Below are positions 28,167 through 38,345 of a stretch of DNA of 64,000 bases, piece by piece. The DNA is taken from positions 124,001-188,000 of the forward strand of contig NZ_JAEUWU010000004.1 in assembly GCF_019754945.1 (NCBI RefSeq), in the 5' to 3' direction. Position 1 is the stretch's first letter, and every line of letters begins with the position of its first letter. The notes under the pieces are model-generated. The model had not been told where the DNA came from. It worked only from the letters and a program-made list of their open reading frames with translations, and did no database searches. The stretch comes from Corynebacterium pseudokroppenstedtii. Its GTDB lineage: Bacteria; Actinomycetota; Actinomycetes; Mycobacteriales; Mycobacteriaceae. The position numbers and the translations under genes are program-made.

Positions 28167-28937
28167 ATGTCCCCCACCGTGATCGCCCTCATGCTGACCA
28201 CCTCACTCTTCGCCGGGTGGGTCGACGCCGTCGTCGGGGGTGGCGGGCTCATTCTCCTTCCGCTCATCATGATCCTGAACCCCAGCTTCACGTATGCTCA
28301 GGCGCTCGGGGTCAACAAAATCGCTGCTATCTGCGGTACCGGCAGCTCCGCGATTACCATGGCCCGGCGCGTTCCGGCCGCACGGACCGCTTTCCGTTAC
28401 GCGCCGCTGGCGTTTGGTGGGTCGGCGCTCGGAGCGGTTATCGCGTCGTCCGTTGATAAGGACATTATGCGGCCGATCGTTATCGTGCTCCTTGTTGCCG
28501 TCGGCGCGTTTGTGCTGCTCCGGCCATCGTTTGGGCAGGTCACAGTCCGACGGGCGGTCACGCGTAGGCGATGGGCTGCTGCATTAGTGCTGATCACGGG
28601 GCTCGGGATCTACGACGGTGCGTTCGGCCCCGGCACCGGTTTGTTTTTAATCCTCACGGTCACATCGCTGCTGGGTGAGGACTTTTTGAACAGTGCCGCT
28701 TGGGCCAAAATCCTCAATACCTTCACGAACTTAGGTGCACTGGTTGTTTTTGCGATCAATGGGGATATCTGGTGGCTGCTGGGCTTCGGGCTGGCCGTCA
28801 CCAACACTGTGGGCGCGCAGATCGGGGCGCGAATGGTCCTTAGTAAAGGTGCTGGATTCGTCCGTATTGTTTTGCTTGTCGTGGTGGTGCTGATGGCCGG
28901 GAAGTTGGCGCTCGATCAATTTGGGGTGACGGCATAG
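28167..28937 (+). CDS. TauE/SafE (DUF81) family anion/sulfite exporter-like protein
   Basis: A 256-residue membrane protein with seven to eight predicted helices. The N-terminal SLFAGWVDAVVGGGGLILLP and LGVNKIAAICGTGSSAIT segments are characteristic of this family, as is IYDGAFGPGTGLFLIL in the second half. Members are associated with export of sulfite, sulfoacetate or other small organic anions. Substrate unknown here. It starts divergently from the amidase gene, 71 bp apart, so regulation could be shared. Not obviously in an operon. Confidence 0.92.
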   Translation: MSPTVIALMLTTSLFAGWVDAVVGGGGLILLPLIMILNPSFTYAQALGVNKIAAICGTGSSAITMARRVPAARTAFRYAPLAFGGSALGAVIASSVDKDIMRPIVIVLLVAVGAFVLLRPSFGQVTVRRAVTRRRWAAALVLITGLGIYDGAFGPGTGLFLILTVTSLLGEDFLNSAAWAKILNTFTNLGALVVFAINGDIWWLLGFGLAVTNTVGAQIGARMVLSKGAGFVRIVLLVVVVLMAGKLALDQFGVTA

Positions 28938-29117
28938 AGGCTTGCTGTCACGGCATAGAGGTCCCCCGTGGCAGCTTAGCGGCAGAGTGTGACACGTTAG
29001 GGGCTATTTTGGCCGCCGACCCCCAGTTATCCACAGGTGCGGAGTTATCCACAGAAAACACGATTTTCCTCTATTGACGACGCGCACAACGGACCTGTTG
29101 TTGGCACGATGTGGCGC

Positions 29118-29456
29118 ATGACTCTCACGATCACTCCCTCGGCGCTGCGCACCCTGATGCACGACCACCACGACCATTCGGAAGCCGTCGAGCACGTCGG
29201 CGCTGTTTGCGACGCCGCGCATGAACAAGCGCCCAGCTTCCACTCATCGCGAACCCATGCCGCTTTGCTCGCTATGGCCGACGCCGCCTATGCGCAGGCT
29301 CACGAACTGAGCGCGCGGCACACGCGGTTTGCCGAATCCGTCGACTCGTTACGAGGCCGTGTCTGCGCTGCGGACGAGGCTTCGTCAACGCGCTTGAGTG
29401 CACTGTTCCCGATGCGTGCGGATGACACTGCCACGCCTGCGGACAACCTCGGTTAA
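29118..29456 (+). CDS. EspC-like small helical protein (type VII secretion-associated)
   Basis: A 112-residue, cysteine-poor, mainly helical protein (TITPSALRTLMHDHHDHSEA at the N-terminus, then a second helix DAAYAQAHELSARHTRFAESVDSL). Size, helical hairpin and the position just before a DUF1023 hydrolase match actinobacterial EspC/WXG-like small proteins. No clear WXG motif is present. Start ATG 29118 is chosen; an in-frame ATG three codons upstream (29109) is possible. The gene ends 11 bp before the next start, so the two are co-transcribed. The secretion link is inference. Confidence 0.6.
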   Translation: MTLTITPSALRTLMHDHHDHSEAVEHVGAVCDAAHEQAPSFHSSRTHAALLAMADAAYAQAHELSARHTRFAESVDSLRGRVCAADEASSTRLSALFPMRADDTATPADNLG

Positions 29457-29467
29457 AGGTGCAGCTC

Positions 29468-31030
29468 ATGGCACTCAACCCAACCTCGACGGTAAACAAA
29501 ACCTCGGCAGCTCAAGCGTCGGTAATGCGAGGACCGCTGACACACAGCCTGGTCGGAGGAGGCCCGCTCACACATGTCCCTCAATGGAGCCCCGATGAGC
29601 TCAATGCCGTCGCCGCCTCAATGGCCCGACTCATCGGGCCCATGACCACCAGCATTTCAGACAGCCCTATCCCCGCCAACATCATCGGTGGAATCAACGG
29701 TGGCGCCGCCAACGCAACACTGAAATCGATTAATGCGGATACGCGCGCGGTCATCGACCACATCACACAGTCCGTCGGCTTATTGCGCGCGCACTCGTCG
29801 GCACTACGCGGTCCCCTCGGCCACGCGCAATCCCTCGAACACACCATCAAAGAACTCCAAGCTCAACGCGACGCCACCGCCGACCCGTTCATTAGCACCG
29901 GCCTGTACATCATCGAAACGGCATGCAAAGCCGACCTCGCCCTCCTACTCAAGTTCCTGGACACTATCGACGGTGTGCTCGCGCATCTTCTCGTCGACAT
30001 ATGGAATAGTTCCAAGTTCAAACCACTCGCCCACGTCCTCGCCGCCGCCGGAATCACTGACGCTTTCCTGCCCACCACCATGCCCGACCCGGCCCCCCAA
30101 CGCGACAACTCACAACCATGGCTCGATGGACGCACGGTTGACGACACCGACCGTATCCTCCGAGAACGCCTCGATACCTGGCTTTCCGCCGCCCACAACG
30201 ACAAAGAAAAGCAGTACCTGGAGGGAATACTGAAAACACTCGCCGACAACGACGACGCTTACCTCGTCCATCTCGACCACGACGGAGTGGCCATCGCGCT
30301 AGGAGACCCCACCACAAGTCCCGCCGTCGCCACCCTCGTCGGCGGAGTCGGCTCTAGTGAACCCGGACGTATTCACGGGCACACGGACTGGGCACGTGAG
30401 ATCAGGCAAGCCAGCGGCAATAAGGCCAGTGTCATCGCATGGTCTGCCTACCCCGCGCCCAGATCGCTACCCGCTGCAGCCAGCACCGATAACGCCATCC
30501 GAGGAGCACAAACCCTGCGCTCATTCCAACAATCGCTCCGCACACGCAACCCGTCCGCGCAACTGACCGTCACCGGGCACAGTTACGGCAGCGTCGTCGT
30601 CGGGCATGCTGCACGATCCTCGGACGCAACGCCGCCACTCGAGGCCGACACAGTCGTCATCGTCGGATCCCCCGGAACTGGCGTGGATCACGCGCGTGAA
30701 TTAGCTCCGCACGCGCTCGACGGGCACACGGAGATCGTCGTCGGTAGGAATAATGCCGATCCCATCATGTTCACCACTGGTCCAGACGACGGTGCGCACG
30801 GCCCCGACCCGTCCTACGCACACTGGGGTGCCGATGCGTGGCTCACCCCCAACGGCCTGGCAGCTACTCCCCCCAGTGACCAGAAAATTCGCGACCTTGG
30901 AGGCCTCATCATTCCCGGACTCACGTTCGATGAGCTGTTGAAAAACCACCGGTACAGGGACTACTCGTCGACTCTCGCACAGGTCATCACCGACGGGGTG
31001 CCTGCCGATACCCACACACCTCAGGGGTGA
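29468..31030 (+). CDS. DUF1023 alpha/beta hydrolase
   Basis: A 520-residue protein with an alpha/beta-hydrolase-type C-terminal half: nucleophile elbow GHSYG with S375 counted from the GTG at 29459 (S372 from ATG 29468), and VGSPGTGVDHARELA. This is the DUF1023 pattern found in actinobacteria, usually downstream of a small ESX-like protein, as here. The N-terminal half (to about residue 250) is helical with a possible amphipathic segment. ATG 29468 has an AAAGG site; the frame also starts at GTG 29459. The activity (lipase or esterase) is predicted, not known. No signal peptide is evident. Confidence 0.82.
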   Translation: MALNPTSTVNKTSAAQASVMRGPLTHSLVGGGPLTHVPQWSPDELNAVAASMARLIGPMTTSISDSPIPANIIGGINGGAANATLKSINADTRAVIDHITQSVGLLRAHSSALRGPLGHAQSLEHTIKELQAQRDATADPFISTGLYIIETACKADLALLLKFLDTIDGVLAHLLVDIWNSSKFKPLAHVLAAAGITDAFLPTTMPDPAPQRDNSQPWLDGRTVDDTDRILRERLDTWLSAAHNDKEKQYLEGILKTLADNDDAYLVHLDHDGVAIALGDPTTSPAVATLVGGVGSSEPGRIHGHTDWAREIRQASGNKASVIAWSAYPAPRSLPAAASTDNAIRGAQTLRSFQQSLRTRNPSAQLTVTGHSYGSVVVGHAARSSDATPPLEADTVVIVGSPGTGVDHARELAPHALDGHTEIVVGRNNADPIMFTTGPDDGAHGPDPSYAHWGADAWLTPNGLAATPPSDQKIRDLGGLIIPGLTFDELLKNHRYRDYSSTLAQVITDGVPADTHTPQG

Positions 31031-31158
31031 ACATTGCAGGAGCTACAGCAGCACAATAATGTGGTTTTCACACATACTGACCAGCACAATTGTGACTTTC
31101 AACCACACGCTGAGCCAGGACGCACACCGCACACCCCACCCCACAAGGGAGCCACCCC

Positions 31159-34100
31159 ATGAGCAGCAAACACAACAAAAGCGGTAAGAAAAACAAGAAA
31201 GACAAGAAGCTGAACGCCACCGAACAGGACACCAGCGCAGTAGGCAATGACACGGCCACGAGTACGGGCGCTGAGGCGGACACCGGTGACGAAATCTCCG
31301 CCACCACCACAACCGCCAGCAACGTCGACGATCCCGATTTCCTCAAGCCTCCACCCAACTCCCACGACCTCGACGACATCACCGACCGCGCCATCGCCCG
31401 CGCACACGAATGGCTCGAGGCGACCAACGGGGAGCAGACGCGCAAGGAATCGTCGTCCACTGAACAACTCGCAGCCCTCGTTCACGATCCACAGGGCATC
31501 GACTTCACTATGGGCTTCGTCGACCGCGTCGCACGACCAGAAGACAACGCCGTCGCCGCGAAGGAATTTGCCTCCCTGGGCAGTCCATTCGGACGGAAGG
31601 AACCCCTCCCCGACTTCCTTGGGCCTCTAAATACGGCACTCGTCTCCCTCGGGGCTCTAGCCGGACAAGTGCTGCCCAGCATCGTGATGCCCATCGCCCG
31701 CGGCTACCTGCGGAAAATGGTGGGGCACCTGGTGCTCGACGCCAACGGCAAGGCGCTGGACAAACTGCTTGACGACGCGCACGCCAACGGGTTCCGGCTC
31801 AACATCAACCTCCTCGGCGAGGCTGTCCTCGGTGAGCGCGAGGCAACTCGTCGGCTAGACCGGACCATCGAGCTCCTCCGCAACCCCAAGGTGGACTACG
31901 TGTCCATCAAGGCATCGTCGGTGTGCTCCCAACTCAACCCGTGGGACATCGAAGGAAACACGCGTCGGCTCAAGGAACGCCTCCGCCCTCTGTACCGGGA
32001 AGCGGTCAAACGAACACCGCACCCCTTCATCAATATGGATATGGAGGAATACAAAGACCTCGACCTCACCATCAAGCTCTTCAAAGAGCTCATGAGTGAA
32101 GACGAGTTCATGGACCTGGAAGCCGGCATCGTGCTTCAGGCCTACCTCCCCGACACCCTGGATGCCCTGCACGAACTCATCGACTTCGCGCACGAGCGCG
32201 TCAACAAGGGCGGTGCGCCCATCAAGGTGCGCATTGTGAAGGGCGCGAACCTGTCCATGGAGCGCGTGGACTCCGAAATCCACGACTGGAAGCAGACCCC
32301 GTACCTGACGAAAGCCGAGGTCGACGCCAACTACCTGCGGCTCCTGGATGTGGCGCTGCAGCCTGAGCACGCCAACGCCATTCGAATCGGTGCAGCCTCT
32401 CACAACCTCTACACGGTGGCCACCGCGCACGAACTCTCTGTGCAGCGCGGCGTCGAGGACCAGCTCGACATCGAAATGCTCCAAGGTATGGCCCCCGCCC
32501 AGGCCCGGGCCGTGCGGCAGATCACGGGGACGGTCATCCTGTACACACCCGTCGTCCACGCGGAAGACTTCGACGTTGCCGTGTCCTACCTGGTCCGACG
32601 GCTCGAAGAAAACGGCGCACACCAAAACTTCCTCTACGCGCTGTTCGCGCCCGATGTCGCCGGCGACGACGATATGACGCCCATGCAGGAACAAGAGAAG
32701 CGCTACCTCAACGCCGTCAACGACCGGTGGACCACGTTTGCAGGGCCACGGCGCCAGCAGGACCGTCAGCAAGAACAATCCGCCGCCGACGTGTCCAAGC
32801 GAGTCGAGTCCGTCCCCGGCCACTTCGTCAACGAGCCGGACACCGACCCGTCGCTGCCGGCCAACCGCGAATGGGCGCTGCGGTGGCTGGACCACGACCC
32901 GGGGCCCGTCACCAGCCCCCTGATCACGGAAAAGTCGGATATCGACGCCATCGTCGCTCGCGCACGGTCACGGTCCTCCGCGTGGGGCAACACCAGCGGA
33001 CACGACCGCGCCGAGGTCCTCGAGGCCGCCGCTAACGCACTGGCCGCGCACCGGGGAGAACTGCTGGCCGCGATGACGCACGAGGCGAACAAGACCGTGG
33101 CGGAATCCGACCCCGAGATTTCCGAAGCCATCGACTTCGCCCGCTACTACGCGGAATCCGCCCGCGCGCTCGATGGCGTCAAGGGGTCGCGGTTCACCCC
33201 ATACTCCGTTGTCCTCATCACCCCGCCGTGGAACTTCCCGCTGGCTATCCCCATGGGTGGCGTATTCGCCGCCCTCGCTGCGGGCGCGGCCGTCGTCATT
33301 AAACCTGCACCTCAGGTCGTCCGCATTGCCGAAGTTGCGGTGGGGATCCTGCGTGAAGCAGGCATTGACGAGGAACTCCTCCAACTCGTCAACGTTGCTG
33401 AAAATGAAGCCGGCCAGCACCTCGTCTCCCACCCGGCGGTGGACTCCATCATCCTCACCGGCGCCTCCGACACGGCACGGCTCTTCCGCAGCTGGAAACC
33501 GCAAATGGTGATCAACGCGGAAACGTCCGGCAAGAACGCCATCGTCGTCACCCCATCTGCCGACCCGGACCTCGCGGTCTCCGACGTCTTCAAGTCGGCC
33601 TTCGGCCACGCGGGACAAAAGTGCTCCGCTTCGTCGCTGGTCATCGTGGTGGGCAGCGTCGGCAAGTCAAAGCGATTCATGAACCAGCTGATCGACGCCG
33701 TCGAGACCCTCAAAGTGGGCCCGGGAACCGATATTTCCACCACCATGAATGGAATCATCGAGCCGCCATCCGACAAGTTGATGCGGGGGTTGACGCAGCT
33801 CGAGAGTGGCGAGAAATGGCTGGTCAAGCCGCGGAAGCTGAACAAAGAAGGGACGCTCTGGTCCCCGGGGCTGCGCGACAATGTCAAGCCCGGATCGTGG
33901 TACCACACCCACGAATGCTTCGGGCCAGTCCTCGGCATTATGCACGCCGCGACACTGGAGGAAGCCACCGAATGGCAGAACTCCACGGGCTACGGGCTCA
34001 CCGGCGGGCTCCACGCTCTCGACCCGGACGAGATCGACTGGTGGATTGACCACGTGGAAGTGGGCAATGCCTACGTCAACAGGGGTATCACTGGGGCCAT

Positions 34101-34824
34101 CGTACAGCGGCAATCCTTCGGTGGGTGGAAGGCCTCCGCGCTCGGGTCGGGCGCCAAAGCCGGCGGCCCGAACTACGTGGCGCAACAGGGAACCTGGTCC
34201 GAAGGGGACGTCGACGAGCTACCTCGTGCAGGACTCCAGCGCCATGTGGCCCAGCGACTCCGCAGGATCAAAGGCCAGCTGGACAACACACTCACACCGG
34301 CCGACCTGTACTGGCTGCGTCGCGCGGCCGAGTCCGACGTCTACGCCTGGAGCACCGAATTCGGCGTCGAGCACGACAACACCGCGCTCATCGCCGAGTC
34401 CAATATCTTCCGCTACCGGCCGTTATTGGCACCGCTGCGCGTCCGAGTTGGATCGCCCAGTTCGTCGCCGACCCTCATTCGTGACCTTGTTCGCCTGACG
34501 CTGGCGTCGGAAATCTCGGGCACGCCGATGGACGTTTCCGCCACCGCAGAAACTGCCACCGAGCTGGGTGCCATGGGATTCAGCATCCGTCGTGTAGAAG
34601 ACGCCACCTACGCGGCCGAAGTGGAAAACGCGGAGTCCGTTCGTGTGCGCACCCTCGGCGACGTCGACCCGGCGCTGTACAAGGCGGCGGCACACTCGGG
34701 ATCGATTGTTATCGACCACCCGGTTCTTGCCGACGGGCGTCGTGAAATTCTGCCATTCCTGCTGGAACAAGCGGTATCGATCACGAACCACCGGTTTGGT
34801 TACATCAAGGGCCTGACCAACTGA
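31159..34824 (+). CDS. putA: Bifunctional proline dehydrogenase / P5C dehydrogenase
   Basis: Oxidises proline to P5C with FAD, then P5C to glutamate with NAD. The 1221-residue protein begins with a charged Lys/Thr/Asp-rich extension (to about 60), followed by the PRODH barrel (VSIKASSVCSQLNPW, then MDMEEYKDLDLT and VRIVKGAN) and, from about 560, the aldehyde dehydrogenase half. The catalytic Cys is C822 in GHAGQKCSASS, with the glutamate in NAETSGKNA. The C-terminus after about 1060 looks like the terminal domain found in PutA. No DNA-binding domain is visible at the N-terminus, so autoregulation as in E. coli PutA is not expected. A 10-bp palindrome CACAATTGTG lies 65 bp upstream. Confidence 0.96.
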   Translation: MSSKHNKSGKKNKKDKKLNATEQDTSAVGNDTATSTGAEADTGDEISATTTTASNVDDPDFLKPPPNSHDLDDITDRAIARAHEWLEATNGEQTRKESSSTEQLAALVHDPQGIDFTMGFVDRVARPEDNAVAAKEFASLGSPFGRKEPLPDFLGPLNTALVSLGALAGQVLPSIVMPIARGYLRKMVGHLVLDANGKALDKLLDDAHANGFRLNINLLGEAVLGEREATRRLDRTIELLRNPKVDYVSIKASSVCSQLNPWDIEGNTRRLKERLRPLYREAVKRTPHPFINMDMEEYKDLDLTIKLFKELMSEDEFMDLEAGIVLQAYLPDTLDALHELIDFAHERVNKGGAPIKVRIVKGANLSMERVDSEIHDWKQTPYLTKAEVDANYLRLLDVALQPEHANAIRIGAASHNLYTVATAHELSVQRGVEDQLDIEMLQGMAPAQARAVRQITGTVILYTPVVHAEDFDVAVSYLVRRLEENGAHQNFLYALFAPDVAGDDDMTPMQEQEKRYLNAVNDRWTTFAGPRRQQDRQQEQSAADVSKRVESVPGHFVNEPDTDPSLPANREWALRWLDHDPGPVTSPLITEKSDIDAIVARARSRSSAWGNTSGHDRAEVLEAAANALAAHRGELLAAMTHEANKTVAESDPEISEAIDFARYYAESARALDGVKGSRFTPYSVVLITPPWNFPLAIPMGGVFAALAAGAAVVIKPAPQVVRIAEVAVGILREAGIDEELLQLVNVAENEAGQHLVSHPAVDSIILTGASDTARLFRSWKPQMVINAETSGKNAIVVTPSADPDLAVSDVFKSAFGHAGQKCSASSLVIVVGSVGKSKRFMNQLIDAVETLKVGPGTDISTTMNGIIEPPSDKLMRGLTQLESGEKWLVKPRKLNKEGTLWSPGLRDNVKPGSWYHTHECFGPVLGIMHAATLEEATEWQNSTGYGLTGGLHALDPDEIDWWIDHVEVGNAYVNRGITGAIVQRQSFGGWKASALGSGAKAGGPNYVAQQGTWSEGDVDELPRAGLQRHVAQRLRRIKGQLDNTLTPADLYWLRRAAESDVYAWSTEFGVEHDNTALIAESNIFRYRPLLAPLRVRVGSPSSSPTLIRDLVRLTLASEISGTPMDVSATAETATELGAMGFSIRRVEDATYAAEVENAESVRVRTLGDVDPALYKAAAHSGSIVIDHPVLADGRREILPFLLEQAVSITNHRFGYIKGLTN

Positions 34825-34897
34825 CATCACTTATTGGCATGGTTACCGCTAAACTCATCGACACGACCAGCTCGCCTCAATGTTGAGATAGGAAGCT

Positions 34898-37800
34898 ATG
34901 CCACTACGTCAGTTCTCCAAGGTTCTCGTCGCCAACCGCGGCGAAATCGCCATCCGCGCGTTCCGCGCAGCACACGAACTCGAGTCCAGCACAGTCGCGG
35001 TCTATCCCTGGGAGGATCGACACTCCTCCCACCGCATCAAGGCTGATGAAGCCTACGAAATCGGGGAAGAAGGCCACCCGGTCAAGGCCTACCTCAACGT
35101 CGACGAAATTATCTCCGTCGCCAAAGACTCCGGGGCCGAAGCCATCTATCCCGGCTATGGGTTCCTCTCCGAGAACCCCGAACTCGCCCGCGCCTGTGAA
35201 CGCGAAGGCATCGCATTCGTCGGCCCCACCGCCGACGTCCTCGACATGACGGGCAACAAAGCCACCGCCATCCACAACGCGAAAGAGGCTGGGCTGCCCA
35301 CCCTCGGCGACACCCCCGCCACCGATGACCTCGACGAGCTAGAACACTTGGCCGACGAGTCGGAGATGCCCTACCCGCTCTTCGTCAAGGCCGTTGCCGG
35401 GGGTGGCGGGCGCGGTATGCGTCTCATCCCCTCCCGCGACAAACTCCGCGAGCTGTGCGAAACCGCATCTAATGAGGCCAAAACCGCCTTCGGCGATCCC
35501 ACCGTTTTCCTCGAACAAGCGGTGGTCAACCCGAAGCACATCGAGGTGCAGATCCTCGCCGACGGACAAGGCAACGTCGTCCACCTCTTTGAGCGCGACT
35601 GCTCCGTGCAGCGTCGCCACCAAAAAGTCGTGGAGCTCGCGCCCGCGCCTAGCCTGACGCCCGAACAGCGCGAGGCCATCTGCACCGACGCGGTGAACTT
35701 CGCGCGGCACATCAACTACCGCGGCGCGGGAACCGTCGAATTCCTTGTTGATGAAGACGGCAACCACGTGTTCATCGAAATGAACCCTCGCGTGCAGGTC
35801 GAGCACACGGTCACCGAGGAAATCACGGATATCGACATTGTCCGGGCGCAGCTGCAGATCGCGGCGGGAGCGTCGCTGCCCGAAATTGGGCTGACCCAGG
35901 ACACGATTTCTTTCCACGGTGCCGCGATGCAATGTCGCATCACCACGGAGGACCCCGCCAACGATTTCCGCCCCGACACCGGGTACATCACGGCTTATAG
36001 GTCGCCGGGTGGTTCCGGTATTCGCCTCGACGGGGGTACCGCCACGGGCGCGGAGGTCACCGGGCACTTCGATTCGCTGCTGGTCAAGCTCACGTGCCGC
36101 GGGCGGGACTTCGACTCCGCTGTCCATCGTGCCCGGCGCGCGCTCGACGAGTTCCGCATTCGGGGCGTCGCGACGAACATCCGGTTCCTCCGGGGCGTCC
36201 TGGATAACCCGGATTTCCGTGCCGGCAATTTCACCACGTCGTTTATCGCGGATCACCCCGATCTGCTCACGACCAAGCCGTACGCCAACCGCGCCGACAA
36301 AATCATGCGGTACTTGGGCAATGTGACGGTCAATAAGCCGAACGGTGAGCGCGCGACCACTCTCAACCCGGCAGATAAATTGCCGACTCTGGACACGTCG
36401 GCTCCGCTGCCCGAGGGATCGCGGGACCGACTTCTGAAGCTCGGCCCTGAGAAATTCGCGCAGGAGCTGCGGCAACGCCGAGGCGTTGCGGTGACCGATA
36501 CGACGTTCCGCGATGCGCACCAGTCGTTGCTGGCCACGCGCGTCCGTACGAACGACCTTGTTGCCGCCGCGGGCCATGTCGCGCGCACGACACCACAGCT
36601 GCTGTCCGTCGAGGCGTGGGGCGGCGCCACCTATGACGTCGCCATGCGGTTCCTCAAGGAGGATCCGTGGGCACGACTGGATCGCCTGCGCCAAGCGATG
36701 CCGAACGTGTGTATCCAGATGTTGCTCCGCGGGCGCAACACCGTCGGATACACCCCCTACCCCGAGACGGTAACGAAGGCGTTCGTGAAGGAAGCCGCTG
36801 CGTCTGGCGTCGATATTTTCCGAATTTTCGACGCCCTGAACGACGTGAGCCAGATGAAGGCCGCGATCGATGCCGTCCGGGAAACCGGAACCGCGGTGGC
36901 GGAAGTGGCGATGAGCTACGCCGGCAACGTCGCCGACCCCAACGAAAAGCTCTACACGCTGGATTATTACATGAATCTGGCGCACACCATCGTGGACGCG
37001 GGCGCGCATATTCTGGCGATCAAGGACATGGCTGGGCTGCTCCGGCCTGAGGCGGCGCGCATGCTGGTCACGGAGCTGCGTAAGGAATTCGACCTGCCCA
37101 TCCACATTCACACGCATGACACTGCCGGCGGATCGCTAGCCACGTACATGGCGGCGTGGGAGGCTGGCGCGGATGCTATCGATGGCGCGTCGGCTCCTAT
37201 GGCAGGGACGACGTCGCAGCCCTCACTGTCTGCCATCGTCGCAGCTACGGCCAACACGAAGTACGACACCGGCCTGGACCTTGCGGCCGTGAGTGCGCTG
37301 GAACCGTACTGGGAGGGTGTGCGCTCTGTGTACGCTCCGTTCGACAAGGGGCTCGCTGCCCCGACGGGCCGGGTGTACAACCACGAAATCCCTGGTGGCC
37401 AGCTGACGAACCTTCGCGCGCAGGCGACAGCGCTGGGGCTGGAGCACAACTTTGAGCAAATCGAGGACGCCTATGCCGCGGCCGATAAGATGCTCGGGCA
37501 CCTGGTGAAAGTGACGCCGTCGTCCAAGGTGGTCGGTGACCTCGCGTTACAGCTGGTCGGAGCGGGTATTGATCCGGCGGACTTCGCTGCGAATCCGAAT
37601 GACTATGACATCCCGGACTCGGTCATCGGGTTCCTCAATGGTGAGCTGGGGACGCCGCCCGGTGGATGGCCCGAGCCGTTCCGCACCCAGGCGCTCAAGG
37701 GTCGGGAGAAGACGCCGGAGATCACGCCGGTATCGTCCGAGGATGAGGGCCTTTTGAATGGGTCGTCGGAAGATCGCCGTCACACGTTGAATCGGCTGCT

Positions 37801-38299
37801 CTTCCCTGGCCCCGCGGCTGATTTTGATACGCACCGCAACGAATATGGCGAGGTGAGCCGCCTATCCACGAATCAGTTCTTCTTCGGCCTGTACCCCAAT
37901 GAGGAACAAAAGATTCAGTTGGCTAAGGGCATTGACCTTATTGTGCAGTTGCAGTCCATTTCGGAACCTGACGCCCGCGGTGTGCGGACCGTCATGTGCT
38001 TCCTTAATGGTGAGCTGCGGCCCGTCTTTGTCCGCGACGAATCCGTCGAAGCCGACGTCAACCCCGCGGAGAAAGCCGACCGCTCCAACCCCGGCCACGT
38101 CGCCGCACCCTACGCGGGCAATGTCACGGTGACCGTGGACCAAGGCGACACTGTTCACGCCGGCGACAAGATCGCGGTGATCGAGGCGATGAAGATGGAG
38201 GCCAGCATCACGGCCCCCGTTGACGGAACCATCGAGCGCATTATTTCCGACGGGACCTTCCACGTTGACGGTGGCGACCTCGTGGTGGTTATCGCGTAG
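34898..38299 (+). CDS. pyc: Pyruvate carboxylase
   Basis: Biotin enzyme that carboxylates pyruvate to oxaloacetate, the main anaplerotic step in corynebacteria. The single-chain 1133-residue protein shows, in order: biotin carboxylase (KVLVANRGEIAIRAFRAA at the N-terminus, FVKAVAGGGGRGMR at about 164-178, EMNPRVQVEHTVTE), the carboxyltransferase barrel (TDTTFRDAHQSLLATRVR), and a C-terminal biotinyl domain with K1099 in EAMKMEA. Start ATG 34898, with GATAGGAAGC upstream. It lies 73 bp after putA; an independent promoter is likely. Confidence 0.98.
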   Translation: MPLRQFSKVLVANRGEIAIRAFRAAHELESSTVAVYPWEDRHSSHRIKADEAYEIGEEGHPVKAYLNVDEIISVAKDSGAEAIYPGYGFLSENPELARACEREGIAFVGPTADVLDMTGNKATAIHNAKEAGLPTLGDTPATDDLDELEHLADESEMPYPLFVKAVAGGGGRGMRLIPSRDKLRELCETASNEAKTAFGDPTVFLEQAVVNPKHIEVQILADGQGNVVHLFERDCSVQRRHQKVVELAPAPSLTPEQREAICTDAVNFARHINYRGAGTVEFLVDEDGNHVFIEMNPRVQVEHTVTEEITDIDIVRAQLQIAAGASLPEIGLTQDTISFHGAAMQCRITTEDPANDFRPDTGYITAYRSPGGSGIRLDGGTATGAEVTGHFDSLLVKLTCRGRDFDSAVHRARRALDEFRIRGVATNIRFLRGVLDNPDFRAGNFTTSFIADHPDLLTTKPYANRADKIMRYLGNVTVNKPNGERATTLNPADKLPTLDTSAPLPEGSRDRLLKLGPEKFAQELRQRRGVAVTDTTFRDAHQSLLATRVRTNDLVAAAGHVARTTPQLLSVEAWGGATYDVAMRFLKEDPWARLDRLRQAMPNVCIQMLLRGRNTVGYTPYPETVTKAFVKEAAASGVDIFRIFDALNDVSQMKAAIDAVRETGTAVAEVAMSYAGNVADPNEKLYTLDYYMNLAHTIVDAGAHILAIKDMAGLLRPEAARMLVTELRKEFDLPIHIHTHDTAGGSLATYMAAWEAGADAIDGASAPMAGTTSQPSLSAIVAATANTKYDTGLDLAAVSALEPYWEGVRSVYAPFDKGLAAPTGRVYNHEIPGGQLTNLRAQATALGLEHNFEQIEDAYAAADKMLGHLVKVTPSSKVVGDLALQLVGAGIDPADFAANPNDYDIPDSVIGFLNGELGTPPGGWPEPFRTQALKGREKTPEITPVSSEDEGLLNGSSEDRRHTLNRLLFPGPAADFDTHRNEYGEVSRLSTNQFFFGLYPNEEQKIQLAKGIDLIVQLQSISEPDARGVRTVMCFLNGELRPVFVRDESVEADVNPAEKADRSNPGHVAAPYAGNVTVTVDQGDTVHAGDKIAVIEAMKMEASITAPVDGTIERIISDGTFHVDGGDLVVVIA

Positions 38300-38345
38300 C
38301 GCGCTCGTGGGTGGGCGCGGCGCACGTGCCCCCCATCGCGAACGC

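Noticed and set aside
29037..29456. Earlier start at 29037 for the EspC-like gene
   Set aside because: The first 24 codons are unlike coding sequence and overlap an AT-rich upstream region; ATG 29118 is a better candidate, with ATG 29109 also possible.
31855..32895. 346-codon antisense frame over putA
   Set aside because: Shadow of the PRODH domain of PutA; no ribosome site or domain.
35339..37117. 592-codon antisense frame over pyc
   Set aside because: GC-rich shadow of pyruvate carboxylase; Arg/Val/Asp-rich sequence with no family features.
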